The notes under the pieces are model-generated. The model ran no database searches and had not been told where the DNA came from. It was given only the letters and a program-made list of their open reading frames with translations. Source: Cardinalis cardinalis (taxonomy: Eukaryota > Chordata > Aves > Passeriformes > Cardinalidae). From it: a stretch of DNA of 64,000 nt. Both the position numbers and the translations under genes were made by a program. The stretch lies in assembly GCA_014549065.1 (NCBI GenBank), contig JACDOX010000117.1, positions 1,301,650-1,365,649 on the forward strand, given 5' to 3'. Position 1 is the first letter of the stretch. Every line of letters starts with the position of its first letter. This document shows, piece by piece, positions 18,421 to 31,406 of this stretch.

Positions 18421-21400
18421 AGCAATAAAACAGCCAAGGTGTCTCTGGAAGCGAGAGACGGCCACGCTGATGATGCTCAGCGAGGGGGACCGCTGGCTCA
18501 CCCCATGTCCCTCGGGTGGCCGGTGGGGACTTCCCGAGCCTGGCAGTGCCCATGGCTCCTGGCCCTGGCTGGCAGGCACAGGGTGCAGAGTTGGACCGAA
18601 ATGGACTGGAGGCTGCCAGCACTTGGCAAAGGGAGAGCTGTTCTGCAGCACAAACCCCGCTTTTCTCTCCCTGGGTGGGAGAGGNCTTCCCCTCCGATGG
18701 ACAGTGAACACAAGTGCCCTGTGTCATCCAGCATGCCAGTGGCATGGGGCTTTCCCAAGTTCCTCCTANCTAGCATCAAGGAAATCAGTTTGCAGCCAGG
18801 TCCAGCAAATATGTGAAAGGGATTGGGAGTGACATAACAGNTTTCTGCCCAAAGCACTGCGCCACNGCTCCACTGGTTTGGCCACAAACTAGCTCCTTTT
18901 TGAGCTATGCCTGGCCACCAAGAGCTGGAAAAGCCTAGCCACGCTCTTGAGAGGAGCTGGTGCCCTGTGGGGAGCTCTGGCCTGGAAGGCAAAAACATAT
19001 TTAGCCCTGGAAGACTAAAGCATATTCAGGCTAAATCCATATTCAGCAGCAAATTCTTTGGAAAAGAGCACTGCACAGCACAGGAATGCTGGATCATTTG
19101 ACCCTGTCATGGAAATCTACTCCAAACCCTCCTCCTCCTAAAGGTGAAGCTGATTTTATCTCTTCTTGCAAAACCCTCCATTTCAGCATTAACTAACCCA
19201 CCTCAGACACTTGGGCTGCTCATATTTATGTGTTGACTCTGGCAGAGTGTTGCTACATTCCTGCCTTTGGCAATGCAGCCACGCAGCCATCTGTGAGCTG
19301 GGCAGTCCAGCTGCATGCCATGCACTTCGACCAGTCTTCCCACCTCCACTCCAGTGCCCAGCTAATGCTTTTGTCAGATGCAGTGCCCATGAGAGCATCC
19401 AGAGCATGAGCAGCATCCTAGGGAGAGACACACTGACAGATCCAGCTGCTCTGCTGCACTGGTGACTTCTCAGGGCACCAGAGAATGAGAAACACATGGG
19501 ACTGGACACGTATTCCCACCCACACCCACCNCCCTCGCTGCTGGTGTTTCCCTAAATTAGTAACAACACAAAGAAAACTCCAGGTAGAGTTTAACTCCAG
19601 TGTAGGGAGAAACAACAGCTGGAAAGGAGGGAGCACACAAGACACAGGACTTGCTTTCGAATAACCCTTCAACCTCAGGGTAATTACTGCTGTGGTGTTC
19701 CGAGGAAAACAAGGTCAGGAGGAGGAGAGCTCAGAGCAAGGTTCCCAGGGCTGTGCACAAGCAACTAGGACAAGGGTGTTTGTTCGGCCTTTTGAGGGGC
19801 TAATGCCTGGATTAGTTTCAGAGAGAATGCAAGACCCAGAGGGAGCTGCAGAAAAAGCATCAGCCTCTCTAAAAACAGAAAGCAAAATGTTTTCTTTCTG
19901 TCCCCAGAGGCATGAATGCCAATGTCCTAGGAGCGTGCATGGGAAAGGATATTAAGAAGCGAGTTGTGGAGGCCAGATGGAGCAATGCTCTCCACAGGGA
20001 CAGTGCTGCTTGCAAGTTCCAGTGGCTCTGAATGATGTGGTGAAGAGGGACATCCCACGAGAAACCACACTTGGGAAGTGTCTCTGCTGTCCCAGTGGGA
20101 AGCTCTGGACTTAGGCAGCAGAGAAGAGAGAGGAACAACCTGTCAAGGACAGGGAACAAAGGAGGAACAGAGACAGCTTCCACAGGCAAACACCACGCCC
20201 GGGCTCCTACGGCCGCCAAGTTTTTGCAAGGGATGGCTTCACTTGAAAGAGCTGGGTAGGTCGAAGGTCAGGCGTAATTTCACTCCCTTCTGCAGGGACT
20301 ACTTAGGCCTTGCTGTTGCAGTATTTACCACTGGGTTTGGTTTCTTCTGCAGAGAGATCTGCCAGATTCTGCTGTGCGTAACCCTTTCCAAGCTGTGCTG
20401 ATAGCAGATAGCCTGCTTCCCGTAGCTGGGGTGATAAAGAGGAAAATAGATGAAGACGGGGGCAAAGCATTTCTCTGATGCAATCTTATTTATTTTCCAG
20501 CTTATACAAAGGTGTTTTCCTGTGAACAAGAGAGGTGAACAATGCACAGATCATCCCTTGCCCAAGCATAAAGACCCCATCTGCCATAAAACTGACCAGG
20601 GCGCATCTCGTGGCTGATGAATGTGCAGTGACAGCTTTGGTATCAGCACAGTTTCATGTTCCTTCCCTCCNCTCCCTCTCAGAAACTCACAGGACCTCTC
20701 CCCACCACAATCAGGTAGCAAAGATGCCCCTCCACCCCCCCACTCAGCCCTTGAATGGAGCTTGTTTTGGGTAGCAGCTCCTATTGTTTCAACTATCTGT
20801 TCTGTAAAGGAGTTCACTGGCTTAGGTCTATCTCAAAAGTTAGCTGTTACACCCCAAGAGATTCCCCACCCAAAACACTCCCACAACACTCCTTGCAACG
20901 TGGTTTTCCTCTCCCACCCCAGTTAAAATCCCTGACAGAGGTGGCCCTCATCCTTCGCAGGCATCACTCTTTTTTAAAGTTCAAAGTTGTGGTTCAGGCC
21001 ACAACACAGGTCCTGGGAAAGTTTCCTGCCGCATGGGACCGAGCCTCCCATCCTGCCACACGTGTTAGCCACTCTGAGTGGGAAGGAGAAATGATCTGTG
21101 GCACCACAGCAGTGGATTAAGCCCCAGTCTGCTCTNAATCCCTCTAACAGGATAACCAAGNGCTTGTGCCAGCATCTCTAACCTCCTGCAGCCCCAGCCA
21201 GCGTCACTGCCCGCTGGCCTACCAGCACGAGGTTCCAACAGCTGCCCAAGACACCCACTGGCTGGACAACCCCTGCATGTAGCCAGACTCCTCTGTTTAG
21301 TTTCTTGAGGAACAAAAGGCTTCCACACTCTGCCCTCTCCACCAAAAGGGTAATAGCTTCTTTAAACACAGGCTGTACACTTAGGGATGCTAATGTTTAG

Positions 21401-24400
21401 GAATCTTCAGGACTAATCAAAAAGCCTAGATACTGAATATCCTTGGGGCATGGAAAGATCCATAAGGCTACTGAGAGCCCTTCAGGATATCTACAACTTT
21501 CTGATTTGAAAGAAAGAAGGCAAAGGGCAGCACCATCCCCTGGTTTCGCTCTGCTGCCCGCTGCTGATCTTGTNGGAGCTCAGATGAGATTCCAGCCAGT
21601 TTAACTTCAAGTCCTTTGCTCTAACCTAAATAAACAAGATTATACCCAGCTTAGAGCTGGTGTGTCTGTGTAAGGTACTTAATATAAGCACCTTTATATA
21701 ACCCCCCTCTCTGAATCCTTTGCAGTCTTTAAGGATTTATCCATGCTTATCTCCAGCAGAAAAGGTGTTGCCTTCATCTTCATTCAGCAGATTGGAAACC
21801 AAGGTCTGGAAGGGCTCGAGAGAAGGATGGATCTCCCTCTATTTTGTCCATCCAAAAGCTAGACATGCAGGCTTGGCCTCTTAACACACATGGCCTCATC
21901 AGCCAGTGGTAACAGCACCACTTCCTAAGGTCATTTGTAAATGCTACAGCAGGAATTACCCTGGGAAATACCTGTCTCCTCACTGATGATGGATTAGCAT
22001 CGACCTCAGGCCAGGATTAAAGCCCTTTGTGGCGGTGGCTCCCTGNGGTGCTCATCTCAGAGCACTGCCCAGGACAGACGGGGCACAGTCCACGTCCCTC
22101 TGTAGCCTGTTGCTTGGGAGCACCAACCTGTAACACGAGCCCACACTCCGTGGTACACCAGGGTGCTTAATTGCTGATGGATTAGAAGCTTCAAGCAGCC
22201 TGAGCACCGAGCAGATACCACAGGAAGATAAACCATGGCTCTTTTGTTCTTTTTCAGGAAGCTCTTTGCAAGCTCCTACCTTGACACAAAGCACTAAATT
22301 GTGTACTTGATAGCTTTATTATGCAGGTCCCTCTGACAACCCGGGCTTTTGTGGCAGGTTTCTGATCCTCACCCTGTTACCGCTCTCATAAGACCCTTCC
22401 TTAATCAAGCCANCAATTTGGTGCATGTCCTTCTGGCACATGCTTGATGGAAGGTCCTCCAACGCCTGCAGGGCTTAAGGCAAGCTCACAGTCTGATTAA
22501 ACACGGGCCTGATGGCGCTAATGCTGTATGAATATGGAACAACACTAATGAACTCTAACGAGCTAGACCACAGGGTTTGTTTGCAAGAGCCCAGAACCTG
22601 TCCTACCGGCTGGTGGAGAAGAGGCAGTTTGCTCATTAGTGCACGCTCCCCTCCCGCCCATCCATGCCGAGAGAGGCTCTGCCCAGGTGGAGGCCTTATT
22701 AATTTGTAAAGTTGTCTTTTGATCTCTGTATCTCGAAGCATAATGAGGAGGTTTGAACCCTGCCCGTCCCACCCTCTCCATACCTCTCACTTGCTCTGAT
22801 CCCCCAGAGCCTGGCAGGCAAGGGGAGAGCTGCCCCAGCTCTAGGATTCTCTTCTTCCTGGAGAGAAGCATATTTGTGGCCTTCTAAAACACGCTTCAGG
22901 AACCACAACCATGGCTGATGTAGCAGGATAGCATCAGTCGTGCACACCTTCCTCTCTCTCACACACACACCTGACCCTGTGAGGGAAGCCAGGGTGACCA
23001 CATCTCAAAAGCAGCTCCTAATTCCCTTGGTCCCCCCAGGCCAAAGCAGCTCTCGGAGGCCATCTGGAGCCACTTGTGCCCCTAGGTGGAGAGGCTGGTG
23101 ACCATTGATGCAGGATGTTGGCTCCTGTAGGACCTCTGCTCTGGAAGGAAGTTCCTGGTGACAAGTGTGTTCCGCTGGAGCTGCTGCAGGAGCTCCTGTG
23201 CTGGCAAAGAGCCAAACATCCCACTCATCTCGTGACCCATTAGAGCCTTCCCCTCATGATTCTGTCTCTCTCCCATCCGGGATCGATCCTGCACTGCTGG
23301 CACACCAGTTGAAGCTCCTTCTCAACCACTTCCTGCCCCTTGGGCTGCAGCCTCTGAAGCCGCAGCAGAAACCGCAGCAAGAGCTCGTTTGGCACCGTGC
23401 TCTGTGTCCAGGACAGCCGGCTCAGCCACTCAGTTACTCCTCTCCCATGGCTCCTCCTTCTCTCAAAAGGAAATAAAAACAAGCTCCANGCCAGCAATGT
23501 GTCCTCAATGAAAGCCATCTGTCAGAGCCATCGCCATGGTCCCACTGGGCTCCGGTCAGGGTGTCCAGCCCCGCCATGGAGAAGCGCACGTAGCCAGTCC
23601 CAGGGGCAGCACGCACCCAAGGGGACACGAGGCTGGAGCAGGGGATGCCACGGGATGGGCAGGCAGCTGTGTCCTCTCTGAGCACTCTGCCTGGGGCTGT
23701 GCTACCTCCTCTCTCAGCAGCGACAACAACTTCCAGGCAAGGAGCCAGCTGATAGCTCTGCACATCCACAGATGTCTCCATACAGTTCCCATACACATTG
23801 TTTGGAGTGGTGAAGAGCTCCCTAGAAGAAACAAGAGTGGGCTGATGGGCAGGGATATCCACCCATCTCCCCTACCTGCTTCACAATTTCCTCCAAGGGA
23901 TCTTTCCTAGCACTTAGCTGTGTGACCCTTGTAAAGACTCCCAAGTGTTTCCCCCTCCTGCCAGGAGGTTTATATCAACATATTTTTACAACAGGCATTA
24001 TTAGTCATACTCCATATGTCCTCTGCAATCACCCCTCCTTCTCAGCGGGATCTCCCATCACACCAACTACTTTGTCCAGCCTCCAACAGAGCCTTTATTA
24101 GAGCATGAACCCNTTTGCCTTCTGCCATCAACTCGCCCTCCAGGCATTTTCACATTTCACTGTTCCCTCTCACCTCCCTGTTCTGCCCTACAGATCAGTT
24201 AATAATAATAGATCCCACCTATTCTATCTAGTGTTCTTAGAGAGTTAAGCAGCTGCAGCTCCAGTGCTGAGTCCCTCTACACATCCCCAGCTGGCAATGG
24301 GCTGTCACCCTGAGAGCTCCAGCAGAAAAACCAGTGACTCTCACTGCAGGCATCCAGAGTAGATACAGAGTGAAAACATGTGGGTTCAACAGCCCTCAGC

Positions 24401-27400
24401 TCCTAACAGGGCTTTGCAGCTTACCACACCATTCCCTTTGGTCCATNCTCTGGGCCAGGTTTGTTTGTACGTCTTTAAGGTGTCCCTCAGGGACCTACAG
24501 ATGCAGCCCCAGCACCTCCTTTAGCATGTGTGGTGGGGCCAGAGCAGTTATTAGGGGCTTTTGTGGTAATCTGTATCCAGTTTAGGAAGCTCTCTTCCAT
24601 TACTTGCTAATCCACCTCAGGACTGAGGTAGAAAACAGCATGGAGGTCATTGGCATCAAGATCTGATGTGGCTCATTTCTGCAAGCAGGGCTGGTTTCTT
24701 GACACTGTGCTGTACACACCACTCACCTGAAAGAACCCCAGAACCTCCCCACGGCCCAGAGGGAGGTGCAGTCCCTTTAGCTGTCAACGGGGCTTATTTG
24801 CAATCTNCCTCCTCTGTTGTCTGCCTGCATCTCCTCCCTTTAGGTAGGTTGTTTTCTGCAAGGCCTGAGAACATAAGAACCTATCTACCTGTGCTTCCTC
24901 CTGCTCCAGCNACACCTGCACATCTGCCCTGCCTGCTGCAGGCAGGGAGAGGAGAGCAGCCCTGCCAGCTGTGAGGACAGTGACCCCCAGCAGCAGGCCA
25001 GCAGCAGGGCTGTGTTTCGCAGAGCACGTGCAGCCCCACGCAGGAGGCACGTTTGCTCCTGCTGCCTGTGGTTCCTGGCAGGCTTTCCAGGGAGCAGCCC
25101 TCGGCTCACAGAGCTGCTTGTTCAGGAGCATGTTGTGTTTTTGCCTGGGCTTGCAGCTGCCTGTCAGCTGCTGTACAAACACAGCCCTGTCTCCTGTCTC
25201 CCCCCGGCCTCTTCTCGCTCCTCAGCCCGGCTCTTTGCGGTGCTCAGGATTAGCCACACCTCAGCTGGGTAAACAGGAGCTGATCCTGCCCCATCAGCCA
25301 GGGGCTTTGCAGCCTCAGCTGCCGCAAGCAAGAAGTGCTCCTTTATTTTTCTCCCAAGTAAATCTCCCTTTCATCATTCAGCAGGTCTGAAGCCCTTAAT
25401 TAGACACAGCAGTGGATGTGATCCTCTGCATTGGCTTCATCTTCTATTTTCTTTCTTTATCCTTTTATTTTCTTTCTTCATCCTCCTATTCTCTGCTTTT
25501 ATTCTACTCAGCTTCCTTATCTTCTGAGCTGTTCTTCATTTTCTCACTCCTTTTACCCACTTTTTGTTTTTATACCCATCTGAGAAAAGCCACTCTTCCT
25601 TTCTGTATGTCACCTTCTGGGGGCTAAATAATGAACTAATGAACTATTCTGGTCTTAAAAAAAAGCCCTGGAGGTTGTTCCTAACTCCAGCCAGCACCTT
25701 AGTCTTCATCCCAGCTCAGAGNCAGCATTTCCTGCAAATTTCTACCTGGCTCTGAAGGGATGCTGAGCAGTGAAGGAGGAGGACACCCATTCCCTGCAGC
25801 ACAGCACCCTCTAGCCTCCACCGAGGCCGTAGCTCTTTCCTGAGCTGGAAGGAAGGAAGGACCTTCACCATCATCACTCAGCCACGCATCCTCCCATACT
25901 CCCCACACATCCAGCCCTGCTCCCTGCACGACTCCTGCATAACAAAATCCTCCTGCAGCATTACTGCCAAATCTCAGGATGGATTTCATGGGGACTCCAG
26001 AGGTCAGGATCTTAAAGCTGGTCCGCTCNGAGGAGACATGTGGCAAATCAGACGTCATTTCCCAAAAGTTGAGACATCAGTTTTGCAAGGTGGAGCCCAC
26101 AATGAGCCAAGGTGGAGTCAGCCTGGAGATNGGGTCATTACACAGCATCAGCAGCACTGTTTATTTCCTCCAGCCCATGCAATGCATTAACTCNGAGATG
26201 GTACAAAGGCAAGTGCTGCTCCTGCAAAGCCAGGTAAGGTCAGCCAGAGGAATGGAGTGCAGTAGCTCTGCAGCTGCTTTGTTTCCTCGGGACACTGATC
26301 TGCAGCCTTCCAGGTACTTGTGCATGGAAAAGGGTGGTCACCCCCAGCTCACCCCTGGCCATGGTACCAGACATTCACTGCTTGGCTGTCACTGCCAGTG
26401 CATCTCCAGGAAGCCATCAGGCAGATGGATTAGCCTTTCACCCAGCCATCCCACTGCTCTTTGCAGCTTCCTGCTTACCTACCCACCTCACCAAACCANG
26501 GCTCCCGTGGACCCCAGCAGCCTCACCCACAACCCTCCTCCCTGCATCAGCATCAAACCTGTTTCCTCTCACNCCTGCTTTCCTTCTACATCTCCAGGAA
26601 ACAGAGCTCTGGCTCTCTGCTCCCAAACACCATCATTCATTCTCCAAAATCACAACTGTAACCATTTCTTTTGTACTCACCATCATCCAAACACTGTTGT
26701 GTTCTCCCTACCTCCCTTCCTCCCAGATCTATCCCAATTCTCACTATTTTGGCACAAAATCAATTTCCCGCCTCCACTCAATTTATTTCCATGAATATTG
26801 CTCTCTAGGAAAAGGCCCTTCCCCATTCCTCAGGCAATACTAAAATTTGGATTTTTACAAGGGGCTGCTAATCCCATTGTTCANTTCACTGAGCATTTCA
26901 GTTTACAGGATTGCAACCCTGCATCTCCTCAGGCACCACTACTTCTATGGAAACTTTCCCACAGAAAGAATTTTGCAAGCAGCCACTGAAAAAAAAACCC
27001 ATAAGACTGTGGTCTTAGCAGACTCCTTTGCCAGCCTTCTGAGGTGGGACAATGACAGCCTTTCCAGACTCCAACCTCAGCAACACACTGAGGCAATAGT
27101 GGCAAATGTCAGACAGACCACTTGGGATTAAACAGAAGACCAGTGGTTTCCTTTATTCAGCAAGACATCTTGGAAACTCTCCAGGAGAAGCTCACACATC
27201 CTTCTGGCACTAGTACATCCATTTATCTGAATCCACCCTGCCTTCCTCCAGAGATGCCTCCTCTCCCTGCTCTCACTGCCTCCTAAACACCTGCTGCTCT
27301 GGTGCCACCTTCCCTGCACAAACCTCCCTGCTTCTGCAGGTGGCTTTAGGGACAGGTACCACATCAAAGCACTGCCTGGCTCCTGCAGCTGTATCTTAAG

Positions 27401-30400
27401 TTCAAAATGTGTGAAAGGGGCAGAAACAGCTCTAACTGAACAAGAGGTGGCATTAAAGGTCGTTGCAGAGAACAGGTCTGCTCAGCCTGGCAGCTTTTGG
27501 TGCAGAAGGNATCCTGAAGGTAGGAATTTCTCCTAACCAGACTCCCTGGAAAATTCAGTAGTGTTGTGGGACAGGTTCCTTTCANGGAGATACAGATGGA
27601 TCCTTCTCCCAGACCACTGAGTTTGTTTGTGGAGCCAGGCAGGGTTCAAGTGCCATGGAGCAACCAAAAGCAGGACCAGCAGCAGTGCTGATGCCAGGGA
27701 GTGATATTCAAAACCTCTTCCTCTGGGCAGCAGCTGTGGCTGGATGTGGGGTAAAANCAGTGAGCTGGCTGCTGGGAAATTGTGGACAGAAGCAGCAGAA
27801 CACAGCCTGGTAAAGTGCTCAGCTCAGTGGCATTTCTCTTCTGGCCTAAAGAATTTGGGAGTGCAATAGTCCATCTGCTCTGAAATGATCAGTGATGCTG
27901 TCTGTACAAGCAGTCTGAGCCCTCTGGGGTTTGGGAGAAAAACAAAAAAAAATGAGTCATAAAGTCTCTAGCAATGGCTTCCAGTCATTAGAGGAGAGCA
28001 GAGTCTATGGTCTAGAGGGGACAAAAAGGTTGACAGCAGTACCCAGAAGGGCTGAGGTCAGTCACTTCAGTTCTATAATTAGGAAATAAATAGCATGCTA
28101 AATAAACCCAGAGTAGAAGCTTTTGAGGAGTGTGACAGAGCTGGAAGTTGGCAAGGAGCAGCTGAATGAGAATGTGATGGAAAAATACAGATCAGGTGGG
28201 CCACGTGCCACCTCCCCAGCTGGTTTGTATGATGCAGCCGTTCTCCCATCCCTGGCACTTGCCTCTGTGCATTGCCAGCTCCTCAGGACAGAGGCTGGTC
28301 TATTTAGAGCTCTGCAAAGTGTCCATTACTCTTTTAGACACCATTTTCAGAAAATATGTAAGAGTCCAAAGAGCACTGTGCCTCCAGATCCAACAGGCTC
28401 AGGAACAGCATGGCTCTGCAGCCCACAAGCCAAAGCCTCACTGGCACTGCAGGGAAGGCAGAGCAGGAGAAGAGGAAAAAGCATTGCCTTTATTTCCATC
28501 TGCAAAGCTTTTTTTGTGCTCACATGTCACTGACAGGCACTTTGCTTATTTTCAGCTGGCAATCAAACCCTGCCTAAGAGGTGTTTTCCTTTTTGCTCCT
28601 GCTACACACTGCCATAGATGAACACCCTGATGTTTCCTCTGGCAAAAAGGTTTCCTCAGGGGTGCAAAGTCCGCAGGAGTCCTTCAGTGCACAGCACGTT
28701 TGCTGAGCAGGAGAAAAGCTGGGCCAGGGCAAATGAAGCAGAAAAACAGCTCAGAGTTGTGGCAGCAACAGCCAAAAGGAGAGGGATGTGAAGAACAAAA
28801 GGTGATTGTCACCACGGTGTTGCACGGGGGTGTCTCGGGCTGGCTCAGCAGCACGTGGAGTTCTCTGTGCCTGGTACCTTTCCAATTGCTGCATTTAAAA
28901 AGGTGGGATTTTCATTAGGCTTTTTTTGGCCTCTCTGTACAGAGGTAATTGCCTGCCCAAAGCACAAGGCAAAGCTGCATTCTTCCTGTGCTTGCTGTTT
29001 CCAGCATGTACAGTTGTCCACACGGCTCAGAGAGGGATCCTCCTGTCTCCAAAGCATTAGGGTGTTCCTGGACACTCCCACCCCACCTCTCAGCAATACC
29101 AGCANGCAGAAATATCTGCTGGGCTGGAACAGCTAAATCCCTCCCTAGAAGGCTGGAAATGAAGCTCGGCTCTTTCCAGCACTGTTCCTTTGGGGATGGC
29201 TCAGGCTCAGATGGCATTTTCTGGGTATGAGCTGTTCACTGTGAGCGGCACAGCCTTGCCCCGGGCTCTGGGCCAGAGAGCTCCACCCACGGCACAGGCA
29301 CCCCGGGCTGCAGCACCNACCCTGCAGAGCCCACCGGCACACCGGCCACAGCAACTCCCCACACACTCCCTGCAAACAGCTTCCTTCACAAGCCACAGCT
29401 CACCAGCTGNTTTAACAGCCCAAAGTCGGATTTCCATTCCCAAAATGTGCTTGCTTCCTCCCAGATATCCCTGCTCCCATGCTACAAGATGCAGCTGGAA
29501 GCCCTCAACANTGCCCTGAGTAAAACACCAACGACCTGCACTGGTTCTTCCCTCCCTTTCTGGAGACACAGCACCTTTTCCATTACTTCCCTCCTTGGGA
29601 ACACAGATCAGGATTCTGGCTCCCACTGCCACAGCCACCTGTGAATTTATGCTGCCACCTCTTCAGTGTTCACCTCTCCTCAGCAAGAAGGGAGCAGCAA
29701 GTTTGGTTTGCTTTGTTTTCTGNCAGGTCCATAACAATGCTCTGTTCTAACAGCTGAGCTTCTCTCACTCTAACAGTCTCAAGGACTTAAAATAAAAGCC
29801 TTGCCTGGAGGCTCAGCCCCAGTTTGAGGTGTGTTTTCCTGCCCGGATCTGTTTTTTCCTGCCTGGATCAGATGGTGAAAGAGCAAAGGTACACCTGGAA
29901 TCAATTGGACTGCAATTTTCTGCAATCAAACTCAGACACATTCCTCAAATACCTAAAGTTGAGTCTGATACCGGATGTTTATCTGCTGAGCCTATCTGTT
30001 AACTTGATCACAAGCATAGCTGCCTTGGGACACACCAAACCTCAGCCCAGCTGAGCCACTGACAAATTTAGCAACCATAAACCCTGGGTATTTTCACAAG
30101 GTTAATTAAAAGATAAGGAATACAACTCTGTTTGACTGAGTGGTGTGGGATCACACCTGTAGCAAGTGTGGAGAGAGGAGGATGCTGTTTGTTCTGCCAC
30201 CTTCATTCCAGAATTTCCTTCTCTGCCCTTACCCAGGGCTCCCTCCTTCCCTGTGACTCAGGCTACAGCAGTTACTCATCCCTCCACGTACACAGCGCCC
30301 TGGAAAATGTGACTTGCTCCTTGAGAGCTTTCTCCACGTAGGAAGCTCCAACACCCGGTAAACAGAGGAAACATTTAAAATATCTGAAATGAGAGGAAGG

Positions 30401-30750
30401 ATTTTTCCATCCAGTTATATAAAGCAACCATTAACACAGCTCAGAACGGTTGATGTTACCAACAACGTAACGCAGGGCACTTTTGGAAGAACACAAAAAA
30501 AGCAGGTTTATAAACATCACATCAGGGACAGTTTTTTATCTTATAATTTATTTTCCTCCTAGTGCCTTTCAGATGGGGCAGGGTCCATCTACCTCGGACT
30601 GGATTTTGGTGTCCCCATCATACACCCCACTTGGCGGGACAGTGCTGAGCACTCTGAGGGACCAGGGCAGAGCCTTCACTGCAGCCCAAGGCTGCTCCCA
30701 GCGTTCGCCACACAGAGCTGGGCCCACGATAAACAAACCCAGGGTGCTGA
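18421..30750. other. MFGE8-ABHD2 intergenic spacer
   Basis: About 12 kb between two divergent promoters. I see no recognisable protein exon, tRNA or rRNA. It contains a polypyrimidine tract (listed), an unexplained minus-strand ORF cluster at 23.08-23.86 kb (see findings), and a relatively AT-rich segment near 22.28-22.76 kb with several TAAT words. Regulatory elements for either gene are likely but cannot be fixed from one sequence. Confidence 0.6.
25428..25562. repeat. Polypyrimidine low-complexity tract
   Basis: The plus strand is almost entirely C and T (for example ttttattttctttcttcatc), with ctttctt words recurring. It is simple-sequence DNA; no gene signal is associated. Confidence 0.7.
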
Positions 30751-30899
30751 GGGCCCAGCCACCATTCCTAAGGCTCGAAGGTACTGTTTGTAAAAGACGC
30801 AGTATTATGTAACCAGCAGCGGGTACACCACACGGCTTATCGGCAGTTTGGAGGGATCTTTGCTCCTCAACAACACCGAGCTCCATAGCACTGAGGAGC

Positions 30900-31330
30900 A
30901 ACCGTGTCCTGCAGTTGGAGCCGCTCCCCAGGCTGCGTCCCCCACNCCACGGGCGGTGACTGTGGCGGCAGGAAGCGGCCGTATACTGAAAATACAGCTG
31001 AGGCGAAGACTGAGGCTGTCCCCACCCCTCACAGCCCACCGTGCCCTCAGGCCCCGCTCTGTCATGGCCGCGGCACGGCCGTCCCCGCCCCTGCCCATAG
31101 CCCCGCCCCCAGCCCGCCGCCGATCACCGTCCTCCTCCTGACTGACACGTGCCCGAGCCATTGGACCCGCAGTGTGCCGCCCCCCGCTCTCCTCTAGCCA
31201 ATGGCACCCGCGCGTCAGTGATAGAGCGCCCGCCCCCAGCCGGCCTTTTGACCAATCGACGCGCGGACCTGGGCGGAAGCGGCGCCGCGGTGGCCAATGG
31301 GAGGGCGAGGGCGGCCGGTTAAGGGCAGCA
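30900..31330 (+). promoter_or_regulatory. ABHD2: ABHD2 promoter: CpG island with four CCAAT boxes
   Basis: A CpG island with no TATA box precedes ABHD2 exon 1. NF-Y-type CCAAT boxes occur at 31198-31202, 31252-31256 and 31294-31298, plus an inverted one (ATTGG) at 31160-31164. CACGTG lies at about 31147-31152. Three or more CCAAT boxes 40-55 bases apart is typical of strong housekeeping or divergent promoters. The transcription start probably lies just after 31300. The island continues into intron 1 to about 31.75 kb. Confidence 0.65.
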
Positions 31331-31406
31331 GGCGGCGGGCCCGGGGCAGACGGGCGGGAGCGGCGGCAGGAACTGGTGGGGCCTTCGTGCCCGGCCGGGG
31401 CTGCAG
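31320..31406 (+). other. ABHD2: ABHD2 noncoding exon 1 (5' limit approximate)
   Basis: GC-rich segment ending in a strong donor, GGGGCTGCAG|gtgagg (gt at 31407-31408), immediately downstream of the CCAAT cluster. It contains no ATG. The coding gene needs upstream 5' UTR exons, because the exon with the ATG and exon 2 both start at splice acceptors. The 5' end is a guess. Confidence 0.5.

Noticed and set aside
17415..18428. 337-codon plus-strand ORF
   Set aside because: It reads through the decayed minisatellite and the MFGE8 promoter, antisense to MFGE8 exon 1, and is repeat-driven.
23565..23862. Possible secreted peptide precursor on the minus strand
   Set aside because: No convincing signal peptide or paired cleavage sites in a single frame. 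Kept only as part of a low-interest ORF-cluster finding.
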